A stretch of DNA of 10,238 nt from an uncultured Ruminococcus sp. (GTDB lineage: Bacteria > Bacillota > Clostridia > Oscillospirales > CAG-272): the NCBI GenBank assembly GCA_902765885.1, contig CACXBN010000264.1, forward strand, positions 1 to 10,238, written 5' to 3'. Made by a program: the position numbers and the translations under genes. Position 1 is the stretch's first letter, and each line of letters starts with the position of its first letter. Shown here in pieces: positions 1 to 6,638 of the stretch. The notes under the pieces were generated by a model, which searched no databases, had not been told where the DNA came from, and was given only the letters and a program-made list of their open reading frames with translations.

Positions 1-998
1 CCGGCTCTTTCGAGCGCTACAACGATGCTCTCCGTTGCCTTCGCGGGTATCACCGTTTCGTTTATCCCGCGCATGACTTTGATCTTAAACTCGGCATCCT
101 TCAGTTCTTTCGGGAAACCGTCGAATGCGGTTATGTCTTTGGCCTGTCCGAAGACTTCGAATCTGATCCTTCTCTGCGGAGTATCGGTCTTGCCGAGTTC
201 CCCGCGCATAAACCTGTACATCGCCTGCGGTCCGCAGATGAAATACGTGGTGTCTGCCGAAGAGTATTTCTTAATGAGTTCGGCCGTTATGAATCCCTTT
301 TCTCCCTGCCATCCGGGTTCATCGCCGGATATGACATTGACCACTTTTACTCTCTCACAGTCAAGGCCTTCGAGTTCCTCTTTCAGAAGAATATCGTCGG
401 ATGAAACGGAGCCGTAAAGGATTGTGAGGTCAAAATCCATAGTTCCGTGAGCTATCTCTTTTGCCATCGATGCAAACGGGGTGATGCCCACGCCGCCTGC
501 AAGCGCGACTATATGACGCGCATCTCTCAGGGGCTCTGCGTAAAACTGTCCGCAGCCGACAAGAGCCTTGAACCTGTCGCCGACCTTGACGGAATCGTTT
601 ATGTAATCGGCTATAAAGCCGTCGCCTCTTGAGCGTCTTACGGTTATCTCGACAAATCCCTTTCCCTCTCTGGCTTCATAGGGAGCGGAGCTTATGGAAT
701 AAGGACGTGAAATGATGCTCTTGCCGATTTCAAAATCGATGACCATGTACTGGCCTGCGTAGAAATACGGCAGTTTCTTTCCGTCGGCTCTTTCGAATCT
801 TACTGTCTTCGCTGTTTTTCCCGTCGGTCTTATGTCTGTGACTACCAAGTCCAGTTTGCCCGGATGCCATTCCTTGACGACTTCCGCTATCGGGTCAACT
901 CTGACCGGCTTGTCGGATGCTTTTTCAAATGCATTCAGTCTTGCCTTTGTTACACGGGAGGCACCGCTTACGTCTTTCAGAAAGTTTTTTATCTTCAT
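1..998 (-). CDS. NAD(P)H-dependent FAD oxidoreductase with C-terminal 2Fe-2S ferredoxin domain, partial
   Basis: Partial gene: the frame stays open from the ATG at 998 to the window edge, about 332 codons, and the C-terminus is missing. Residues about 48-155 form an FAD-binding beta barrel with the flavin motif RPYSISS (98-104). Residues about 160-265 form the NAD(P) domain, with GGVGITP (168-174) and CGPQAMY (255-261). From about 304 a beta-grasp ferredoxin-type domain starts, but the window ends before its cluster cysteines. This is the layout of the ferredoxin-NADP reductase superfamily (phenol hydroxylase reductase or Hcr type), which passes NAD(P)H electrons through FAD and 2Fe-2S to a partner. 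An N-terminal extension of about 45 residues is of unknown role. The ATG overlaps the TGA of the upstream flavoprotein as ATGA, and an AGGAGG lies 10 bases before it, so the two are translationally coupled. The inferred role is electron donor to that flavoprotein. The 2Fe-2S domain is predicted from its beginning only. Confidence 0.88.
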   Translation of the reverse strand, partial: MKIKNFLKDVSGASRVTKARLNAFEKASDKPVRVDPIAEVVKEWHPGKLDLVVTDIRPTGKTAKTVRFERADGKKLPYFYAGQYMVIDFEIGKSIISRPYSISSAPYEAREGKGFVEITVRRSRGDGFIADYINDSVKVGDRFKALVGCGQFYAEPLRDARHIVALAGGVGITPFASMAKEIAHGTMDFDLTILYGSVSSDDILLKEELEGLDCERVKVVNVISGDEPGWQGEKGFITAELIKKYSSADTTYFICGPQAMYRFMRGELGKTDTPQRRIRFEVFGQAKDITAFDGFPKELKDAEFKIKVMRGINETVIPAKATESIVVALERA

Positions 999-2530
999 TT
1001 GTTTACGGCCTCCTCTGCTTTCATTGTGTCGAGAACATTCTTTGCGGCTTTTCTTCCGTTCGTTATCTGCGGACCCATGCCGTCACCGGAGATCTGATGG
1101 GCGCCAGAGAACTCGAGATGTTCTATGAATTTTTCCTCTTCCGCAGTCTGGAGCCTTGCCACTATGTGGTCTTCCATGGTATGTGCATATCCGTAGATAC
1201 ATCCGTTCCATGCGTTGGTATAGCGGTTCACAGTCATCGGAGTTTCAATGACTATCTCGAGCACATGGTCGAGAAGGTTCACGCCGAAATATTCTGACAT
1301 GTCGTCGATCATCTGTTTTGCGATTCTGTGCTTAACTTCGTCATATTCTCCGGCCGTCACTTTTGACCAGCCGCTGACCTGAGGAAGCGTTGTCATCGAG
1401 AAGGAACATGTTCCCTTCGGAGTGCAGTCCGGATTTGCGAGATTGTGGCATATGCACGTGATGTACTTGTACGGCCCGAGCCCCGCAAGATTTTCGTAGC
1501 ACTTGTCGGTATCCATGGTGTCGCCGCGGAAAATGCTGTAGTCATGTATGTTGAGCTCCTCTGCGGTCTTGTCGAGTATAAGGATGACAGAGAAAGCGGT
1601 AAGGCTGATCCGTCTGCCGTTTACCATTTTTATGGCCTTCTTCGGAACGGCATCGGCCGGTTCTATCATGGAAGTGTAAACTTTGTTCGGGTATGCCGAC
1701 GATATTACATAATCGGCATAAATCTCGTCCCCTCTTGCGGTTCTTACGCCGTAAGCGCGTCCGTCTTTAACCAAGATCTTGTCGACATGCTGTCTGTATT
1801 CGATCTGAACGCCCATCTGCTCTGCTCTTTCAGCCATTTTAAGAGACATTTCGTGGCTGAAATATCTGGGAATATACGAACCGTATCCGACATAGTCAGC
1901 CATAAGAACTGCATAAATGGTGAACGGCAGATCGCTGAATCCGCTGCCGACATATATCCAGTATGGGGAGAGCAGATCCACTGCCTTCTGCGGAAGCTCG
2001 AATGTGTCGATAACGTCTTTTGTCGAGTACCCCGCGGTTTTGACGAACGCGGCATGTTTCATAAGCATTTTTGCCTTGCTCATCGGGTGTATGGACAGTT
2101 CGTTGACTGAATCAAATACCGTGTTGCAGAGGTTTAGAAGTTTCAGGACCTTGTCGTATGTGCCAGGAACTTCATTGTCTATCTCTCTCGCAAATGTTTC
2201 GAGTCCCGGATGAAGCGTGACCTCAAGTCCGGGAAGAGATGCGTGATAGGCTTCGGGGACTCTCATCCAGTCTATGTCAACGCCCATGTCATCGAAGAAT
2301 TTTCCGACTTTGAGCCTGTTGTCTTTTTCGCCTATGCTCATCATTTCATGGAGTGCCGCCTCGATCTCGATGCCGCCGCGCACAAAGCTGGTTGCGATCC
2401 CGCCCGGCAGATTGTGGCGTTCCAGCACAAGCACATCCTTGCCTTTGTCGGCAAGCATGAGGGCTGATGAAAGACCGGCGAGCGCTCCGCCGATGACTAT
2501 TACATCATAATGGTCTTTGTAAAATTTCAT
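995..2530 (-). CDS. Phytoene desaturase / retinol saturase-like FAD-dependent oxidoreductase
   Basis: A 511-residue flavoprotein with an N-terminal Rossmann dinucleotide fold: a hydrophobic strand, then GGALAG at 14-19 and the acidic strand end VLVLER (33-38) followed by the LPGG turn. The middle glycine of the usual GxGxxG is alanine here. The C-terminus has a second FAD contact of the CrtI/amine-oxidase type, SGDGMGPQITNGRKAA (about 483-498). Length and layout fit the CrtI / all-trans-retinol 13,14-reductase group, whose members desaturate or saturate isolated C=C bonds in lipids. There is no signal peptide and no clear membrane span. The gene lies between the fatty acid isomerase homologue (66 bases upstream) and the reductase whose start codon it overlaps. 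I infer that it reduces a C=C bond in an isomerised unsaturated fatty acid, with electrons from the downstream reductase. The opposite direction, or a terpenoid substrate, is possible; no carotenoid genes are nearby. The ribosome binding site is GAGAGGA, about 7 bases before the ATG. Confidence 0.85.
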   Translation of the reverse strand: MKFYKDHYDVIVIGGALAGLSSALMLADKGKDVLVLERHNLPGGIATSFVRGGIEIEAALHEMMSIGEKDNRLKVGKFFDDMGVDIDWMRVPEAYHASLPGLEVTLHPGLETFAREIDNEVPGTYDKVLKLLNLCNTVFDSVNELSIHPMSKAKMLMKHAAFVKTAGYSTKDVIDTFELPQKAVDLLSPYWIYVGSGFSDLPFTIYAVLMADYVGYGSYIPRYFSHEMSLKMAERAEQMGVQIEYRQHVDKILVKDGRAYGVRTARGDEIYADYVISSAYPNKVYTSMIEPADAVPKKAIKMVNGRRISLTAFSVILILDKTAEELNIHDYSIFRGDTMDTDKCYENLAGLGPYKYITCICHNLANPDCTPKGTCSFSMTTLPQVSGWSKVTAGEYDEVKHRIAKQMIDDMSEYFGVNLLDHVLEIVIETPMTVNRYTNAWNGCIYGYAHTMEDHIVARLQTAEEEKFIEHLEFSGAHQISGDGMGPQITNGRKAAKNVLDTMKAEEAVNK

Positions 2531-2556
2531 TTCGTTGTCCTCTCGTATAATCTGAG

Positions 2557-2582
2557 AAAAAGGGGCGTCAAAGCGCCCCTTT
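2557..2582 (-). terminator. Terminator-like hairpin inside the flavoenzyme operon
   Basis: Read leftward, a 6-bp GC stem (GGGGCG/CGCCCC, 2574-2579 with 2562-2567) with a 6-base loop is extended by A-U pairs and followed by five Us (2561-2557). This has the form of an intrinsic terminator just after the isomerase gene. Only 26 bases separate it from the ATG of the next gene, too few for a separate promoter, so transcripts of the downstream genes must read through it. It probably acts as a partial terminator or a 3'-end stabiliser that lowers expression of the two reductases relative to the isomerase. Confidence 0.7.
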
Positions 2583-2596
2583 CGATGTTGTCAGTA

Positions 2597-3985
2597 TCAG
2601 AAGAATCTGTCTACAAGCTCGCGTGAGTATTCGGCTGTTTCATCCATATCGCCAAAGCTCATTACTTCGCCTGCGTAATAAGTGTCATACTTGCCCTGCA
2701 TAGCTTCGACTTTGTCATACCAGCCTGCCGCATAATCATCAGAGAATACATGCGGGAAGTAATATACGCTCCACTCGTTTACAACATTGGATGCGGGATT
2801 CTTCATAACCTTCAGATCGTCGAGCACCATCTTTCTGCAGTCCTCATAGCTGATCTCGGGTTTGTCCTTGTGCTTGCGGAGTGCATATGTGGTGATTACC
2901 TGATCCTTTGTATCCTTCCAGCGACGGTAGTATACCATGAGGTGTCCGAGCTTTTCGGGTACCATGTTGTCGAATACGTAATAGGAGATTTCAGGATGAT
3001 CTTCGGGTTTTGTTTCGACTGCAAGAACGTCATAGCGTTCGTAGTCGATCTTTGAGAAGAGAGCCTTTTCGTCTTCTCTTGCGTCAAAATATTCCACCAT
3101 GCCGACCTGTCCGTCAGCTCTCTTGTTCGGAATATAGAGCGGAGCCGTCACTATGATCTTGTCGTATTCCTCGACCGTGCCGTTGACCGTGACATAAACT
3201 TTTCCGTCACGGCGCTCTACCTTTTCGATGTGGCTGTTGAGTCTTGCCGGGTTCTTGAGGTGGTCATTGAGGCTTTCCCAGATGAACTGTGTTCCGTTTT
3301 TCCATGTCCAGAGGTTGACTTTTACGAAGTTCATGGTCGTCTGGAAGTCAAGATATTTGAGAACGTACGCTGCGGGGATCTCGTCGAAGTATCCGTATCC
3401 GAATGATGTATACGGACCGATCCAGATGTCCTGTGTGAGCTCAACGCCGTTCAGCTCGCAGAATTTCTTGAACGGAAGCGCAAGGTCTTTCAGATTCGGG
3501 TTGACTCCGCTTATCTTCTCTCTCTTTGCGCTTGCCTGTGAATATCCGTCATATTTGCCTTCGGCAACGCCTCTGTGACCGTTGACGTCATATCCCTTGT
3601 ATTTTGTTTCGAGTATCTCGCCGAGTTTCTTCACCTGCTTCTTCATTTTCAGAAGGCGCGGGATCTTGAGAATGTTCTTCTTGGGTTCGAACGGTTCGAT
3701 TACGTTTCCGTTTTTGTCTTTGTAATTTCTGTTGAGTTTCGGACCGTCATGGGTTATTCCGCAGAATTCTTCAACGTCGTGAACAGCATAATATGACGGA
3801 ACGCCCATGATCGCACCCATCTCATAACGTCTGCCGTTATAGTGGGGTGACCAGCATTTGCCTCCTACTCTGTCCAGTCTTTCAAGAATGGTATAATTGT
3901 TGTATCCCTTCTGTTCGAGATACATACCTGCAGACAGACCGGCAGGGCCGCCGCCAACGATGCAGATTCGGATATTTTTATCCAT
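2597..3985 (-). CDS. Polyunsaturated fatty acid isomerase (PAI)-like FAD enzyme
   Basis: A 462-residue flavoenzyme. It has the FAD-binding GGGPAG (11-16), the acidic strand end ILER (33-36) and RVGGKC (39-44). It resembles P. acnes polyunsaturated fatty acid isomerase along its full length, as far as I remember that sequence: shared blocks include GRRYEMGAIMGVPSY (51-65), PAAYVLKYLDF (204-214), LWTW (225-228), YYFPHV and YYAGEVMSFG near the C-terminus. PAI uses FAD as a hydride shuttle to turn linoleic acid into 10E,12Z-conjugated linoleic acid, with no net redox change. Counterparts of its substrate residues are present: Arg86 (PAI Arg88), Phe195 (Phe168) and Phe220 (Phe193). The protein is longer than PAI (about 424 residues), mainly through a basic, Ser/Gly-rich insertion of about 23 residues near 138-167. 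There is no signal peptide, so it is cytosolic. It is first in a leftward operon with two redox flavoproteins. Regiochemistry and substrate cannot be read from sequence; an isomerase on another polyunsaturated chain is possible. Confidence 0.88.
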   Translation of the reverse strand: MDKNIRICIVGGGPAGLSAGMYLEQKGYNNYTILERLDRVGGKCWSPHYNGRRYEMGAIMGVPSYYAVHDVEEFCGITHDGPKLNRNYKDKNGNVIEPFEPKKNILKIPRLLKMKKQVKKLGEILETKYKGYDVNGHRGVAEGKYDGYSQASAKREKISGVNPNLKDLALPFKKFCELNGVELTQDIWIGPYTSFGYGYFDEIPAAYVLKYLDFQTTMNFVKVNLWTWKNGTQFIWESLNDHLKNPARLNSHIEKVERRDGKVYVTVNGTVEEYDKIIVTAPLYIPNKRADGQVGMVEYFDAREDEKALFSKIDYERYDVLAVETKPEDHPEISYYVFDNMVPEKLGHLMVYYRRWKDTKDQVITTYALRKHKDKPEISYEDCRKMVLDDLKVMKNPASNVVNEWSVYYFPHVFSDDYAAGWYDKVEAMQGKYDTYYAGEVMSFGDMDETAEYSRELVDRFF

Positions 3986-4029
3986 GGATTTAATCCCCTC
4001 TCTGTGTGTGGAATTTAAACTTATAATAT

Positions 4030-4047
4030 GGGGCTTCAGCGAGCCCC
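4030..4047 (-). other. Hairpin at the 5' end of the isomerase mRNA leader
   Basis: A perfect 6-bp inverted repeat, GGGGCT (4030-4035) and AGCCCC (4042-4047), with a 6-base loop. It starts about six bases after the predicted leftward transcription start near 4053. No U-run follows, so it does not look like a terminator. A 5'-terminal stem that protects the mRNA is one plausible role. On the transcript strand its 18 bases match the hairpin at 2562-2579 in 14 positions, with a compensatory G-C to U-A change in the stem. Confidence 0.5.
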
Positions 4048-4059
4048 GATCACTTGTAC

Positions 4060-4088
4060 ATTATACAATTTGACCGTTCAAAAATCAA
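4060..4088 (-). promoter_or_regulatory. Sigma-A-type promoter for the isomerase operon
   Basis: On the minus strand a -35 TTGATT (4083-4088) and a consensus -10 TATAAT (4060-4065) are separated by exactly 17 bases. Transcription would start near 4053, giving a leader of about 68 bases before the ATG at 3985. The 17-base spacer contains the whole TTTGA/TCAAA palindrome, so a bound repressor would block RNA polymerase. Confidence 0.72.
4069..4082. promoter_or_regulatory. Candidate fatty-acid regulator operator (TTTGA-N4-TCAAA)
   Basis: The sequence TTTGACCGTTCAAA is a perfect 5-bp inverted repeat around CCGT. It lies between the -10 and -35 of the isomerase promoter, a classic repressor position. 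The half sites match the core of the FabT (MarR family) operator that controls fatty acid synthesis in streptococci and relatives, although the FabT core as I recall it has a 3-base centre, not 4. No MarR gene lies in the window, so the regulator would be encoded elsewhere. Confidence 0.5.
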
Positions 4089-4148
4089 CAGATAATGTAA
4101 TTTTCTACAATTTTTTGCACAAAATCGCTATTATTTTGCCCTGCGGTA

Positions 4149-4157
4149 TGATATAAT
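4149..4157 (+). promoter_or_regulatory. Extended -10 promoter for the ligase-ACP-thioesterase operon
   Basis: TGATATAAT is a perfect extended -10 (TGn followed by TATAAT at 4152-4157). The -35 at the proper distance (TATTAT, 4129-4134) is weak, as is common for extended -10 promoters. Transcription would start near 4164, giving a leader of about 73 bases. Confidence 0.6.
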
Positions 4158-4236
4158 CACCATGGTTCAGGTCTGACTTTTTTTAATGCCACAGCCGAAA
4201 TCCACAACAAAAACGTAGTCGCGAGGCTTGATTCAC

Positions 4237-5598
4237 ATGAGATTTGATGGTTTTTATAAAATGCTGGAGTACCACGCGTCCCTGCGTCCGGATGCCGCCG
4301 CCCTTCTTTATGAGTCGGACGGGAAGAAAGTTTCGGTATCATATTCTTCCCTTCTTGCATCCGTAAGCAGAAGGACCGAAGAGCTGAAGCAGTACGGCAA
4401 AACGGCTCTCGGAATAATATGCGACGGGACTATCGAATCGGTAATCGAGATCTTCGCATCAGTTGAGGCAGGCATGCAGACCGTAATGCTTGACGATAAC
4501 GTTACTCCCGAAATCCTGAGGCTCACGGATGTCGACATGCTGTGGGGAGACGATGAGATAAAGGACGAGATGGCACCTTATCTTTCGGACGGCCTTCCGT
4601 CGCCCGGATCCGGAAAAGGAAAGATACTGTTTTTTACTTCCGGCACCACATCGAAAAACAAAGCCGTGGAACTGACTGAAAAAAGCCTGTGCTCAAGCGC
4701 TTACAATGGTTCCGCGCTCCTGCCGCTCTCGGAAGACGACATCCTCATGTGCATGCTTCCCCTCGCCCATGTCTTCGGGTTCGTGTGCGGCCTCCTATGG
4801 GGGCTTTCATCCGGCGCATGTGTAGCGCTCGGCAGAGGAGCAAGACACTATTTCGACGATCTGTCGTTTTTCCGTCCCACTGCCCTGTCGGCGGTGCCGC
4901 TTCTGGCGGGTTTTCTTATCCAGAGGAAACTCTTCAATCCCGAGCTGAAGCTCGTTCTTATCGGCGCGGGAGAATGTCCGGAGACCATACCTTCATATCT
5001 GAAACAGGCCGGAATAAGGCTGAGTTTCGGATACGGGCTCACCGAGACCTCATCCGGTGTGGCTCTCTCGCTCGGAGACGACCCATATTCCATGACGGTT
5101 TGTCCGGATGACGAAATATCGATAGCGGACGACGGTGAAATACTCATAAAAGCGCCCACATGCATGATGCAGGGATATTACAAAGACCCCGGCTCCACCG
5201 AAAAAGTCCTCCGCGGCGGAATTCTTCACACGGGAGACCTCGGGGAGATCGACCGGGAAGGCAGACTCAGGGTAACGGGACGCAAAAAGGAGATCCTCGT
5301 TCTCGGTGACGGCACAAAGATATTTATTCCGGAATACGAAAGCTCCCTTGGCGCAGCTCTCGCGGGATATGACTACGCGGTGATATCGGAAGGCGGATTT
5401 CCGTGCCTTGTCGTGTCAGGAGATGAACAGAAAAAAGAAATCATCTCAGACCTGCTCTCTCCCGTTATGAAAGGCTACCCTTACGGGAAGCAGATAAAAA
5501 AATATTTCTTCATAGACCGTCCCATACCGCGCACTCAGACAGGCAAAGTGAAAAGATGGGAGATCTACGATATAATAAAAAACCAGAAAAACATCTGA
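4237..5598 (+). CDS. AMP-forming acyl ligase (acyl-CoA/acyl-ACP synthetase-like)
   Basis: A 453-residue member of the ANL adenylating superfamily, which activates a carboxylate with ATP to acyl-AMP and transfers it to a thiol. Signatures occur in order (ATG numbering): the phosphate loop FTSGTTSKNK at about 133-142, PLAHVFG (175-181), the adenine-binding YGLTETS (266-272), the TGD ribose-binding site (332-334), the hinge GRKKE (348-352), and the catalytic lysine in QTGKVKR (K437). It is shorter than typical fatty acyl-CoA synthetases (500 or more residues). An ACP gene follows 13 bases downstream, so I infer that the acyl acceptor is that ACP; CoA is the alternative. The start is ATG 4237, because GAGG at 4223-4226 is 10 bases upstream of it. 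An in-frame TTG at 4228 would add three residues but lies only one base from that site. The encoded protein appears cytosolic. Confidence 0.85.
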   Translation: MRFDGFYKMLEYHASLRPDAAALLYESDGKKVSVSYSSLLASVSRRTEELKQYGKTALGIICDGTIESVIEIFASVEAGMQTVMLDDNVTPEILRLTDVDMLWGDDEIKDEMAPYLSDGLPSPGSGKGKILFFTSGTTSKNKAVELTEKSLCSSAYNGSALLPLSEDDILMCMLPLAHVFGFVCGLLWGLSSGACVALGRGARHYFDDLSFFRPTALSAVPLLAGFLIQRKLFNPELKLVLIGAGECPETIPSYLKQAGIRLSFGYGLTETSSGVALSLGDDPYSMTVCPDDEISIADDGEILIKAPTCMMQGYYKDPGSTEKVLRGGILHTGDLGEIDREGRLRVTGRKKEILVLGDGTKIFIPEYESSLGAALAGYDYAVISEGGFPCLVVSGDEQKKEIISDLLSPVMKGYPYGKQIKKYFFIDRPIPRTQTGKVKRWEIYDIIKNQKNI

Positions 5599-5611
5599 GA
5601 GGTAAACTTAC

Positions 5612-5860
5612 ATGACCAGAAAAGAAATTTTTGACAAGACGATTGAAGTTGTACATGAATGCGTTCCCGAGACCGAAGAACAGGAACTCAGGGAAGACAC
5701 AGTCATAAACACAGATACAGCGATAGACTCCATGGGGTTCACTCTCATAATCTGCCGTCTTGAGGCAACGTTCGGCGTGAAGATACCGGACCGTCAGTGG
5801 CAGAAGCTCTATACCGTGGGCGATGTGGTGACGGCAATAGAAAAAAGACTCAAACAGTGA
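5612..5860 (+). CDS. Acyl carrier protein
   Basis: An 82-residue acidic protein with the size and helical layout of an acyl carrier protein. The phosphopantetheine attachment serine is Ser40 in the motif DSMGF, where housekeeping ACPs usually have DSL. It therefore needs a phosphopantetheinyl transferase encoded elsewhere. No fatty acid synthase genes are close, and the gene sits between an adenylating ligase and a thioesterase, so I infer a dedicated carrier for the acyl group handled by this locus and not the general fatty acid synthase ACP. Its ribosome binding site GAGAGGT (5597-5603) overlaps the ligase stop codon. Its own stop overlaps the thioesterase start as TGATG. An aminoacyl or other small-acyl carrier is possible. 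Confidence 0.86.
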   Translation: MTRKEIFDKTIEVVHECVPETEEQELREDTVINTDTAIDSMGFTLIICRLEATFGVKIPDRQWQKLYTVGDVVTAIEKRLKQ

Positions 5861-6573
5861 TGGAAACATATATAACCGTTCACAAGATCCTGTCGTCGGA
5901 TGCTGACATGCACAGAAGGCTGAGGCTCTCGAGGCTCTTCACCTTTCTTCAGGAAGCGGCTATAGCCCATACCGAAATACTCGGTGCAGGACGTGAAAAG
6001 ACACTTGACAGGGGATATCTGTGGGTAATAACACTGCAGGAAGCTCATATAAAAAGGCTTCCGGTCTACGATGAAAGGGTGACTCTCGAATCTCTCCCCG
6101 GGGAGATGATGCACGCTTTCTATCCGAGGCACTACCGGCTTCTCGATGAAGCGGGATGCGAGATAATCACAGCCGATGCGCTCTGGGCGCTCATGGACAA
6201 AGAGAAAAGGAACATAGTGTTTCCGGATGAGTCCGGAGTTTTTGTGGAAGGGGGCAGCTGTCCCTGGGAGCACGTCATGCCGTCCCCGCCTCCCCTTCTG
6301 AAACAAGGGAAAACGATAAGTTACATTCCGCCGTACAGCTATACGGACCTCAACGGTCACATGAACAACACCCGGTATTTCGATCTGGCCGAGGACATCA
6401 TGTCCCCTCGTAAAAGGGACTCGGAGATCAGGGAAATAAAGTGCGAATACCGCGCAGAGGCCGTCCCGGGCGAACCATTCGAGCTTCAGACGGAAGAGAG
6501 GGACGATCTATTCCTGATGTCGGGAACCGGAAAGAAAAAACTCTTCAGAATATCGATGAAATATTCCCTTTAA
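5860..6573 (+). CDS. Acyl-ACP thioesterase
   Basis: A 237-residue protein with the double hot-dog layout of the acyl-ACP thioesterase family (plant FatA/FatB and bacterial relatives), which hydrolyses acyl-ACP to free fatty acid. The first hot-dog repeat (about 1-130) contains YLWVITLQEAHIKRLP and ADALWALMD, typical of the family. The second carries the catalytic segment DLNGHMNNTRYFD (about 161-173), with the expected Asn and His, followed by the acidic AED. Bacterial members are about this length. The start is ATG 5860, sharing one base with the ACP stop (TGATG). There is no good ribosome binding site of its own, so translation probably depends on re-initiation after the ACP. An open frame extends to 5797 but would overlap the ACP gene. 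In context it would release an acyl chain from the neighbouring ACP, perhaps providing free fatty acid to the divergent isomerase. Confidence 0.87.
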   Translation: METYITVHKILSSDADMHRRLRLSRLFTFLQEAAIAHTEILGAGREKTLDRGYLWVITLQEAHIKRLPVYDERVTLESLPGEMMHAFYPRHYRLLDEAGCEIITADALWALMDKEKRNIVFPDESGVFVEGGSCPWEHVMPSPPPLLKQGKTISYIPPYSYTDLNGHMNNTRYFDLAEDIMSPRKRDSEIREIKCEYRAEAVPGEPFELQTEERDDLFLMSGTGKKKLFRISMKYSL

Positions 6574-6638
6574 CATGGTCTCGACATGATTTTTCATACA
6601 TTACATATATCCCGAGGCGGTTTCTTTTGTTTTCCCAC

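Larger units (their letters stand above)
4054..4109. repeat. Two TGTA/TACA inverted repeats in the divergent promoter region
   Basis: TTGTA-N5-TACAA spans 4054-4068 and overlaps the isomerase -10 element. TGTA-N6-TACA spans 4096-4109, just upstream of that promoter's -35 and about 40 bases before the -10 of the rightward promoter. They flank the TTTGA palindrome. They may be operator half-sites for a dimeric regulator, but the arms are short and AT-rich, so chance is a real alternative. Confidence 0.25.

Noticed and set aside
1445..2110. Open frame of 221 codons on the plus strand inside the CrtI-like gene
   Set aside because: It shows no recognisable domain and lies fully antisense to a well-supported gene, so it is a shadow of that gene's codon pattern.
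4030..4047. Hairpin read as a terminator
   Set aside because: No T-run follows it on either strand, and it lies inside the predicted leader of the isomerase operon.
4228..4236. TTG at 4228 as the ligase start
   Set aside because: The GAGG site ends one base before this TTG but 10 bases before the ATG at 4237, which is the better start.
4157..4360. Short minus-strand frame across the ligase start
   Set aside because: It overlaps the rightward promoter and the ligase N-terminus and has no recognisable product.
5797..5859. Upstream extension of the thioesterase frame to an ATG at 5797
   Set aside because: It would overlap the end of the ACP gene by 64 bases. The family N-terminus begins at the ATG at 5860, which is coupled to the ACP stop.
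5809..6360. Open frame of 183 codons antisense to the ACP and thioesterase genes
   Set aside because: No domain is recognisable, and the sense strand carries two clear family signatures.
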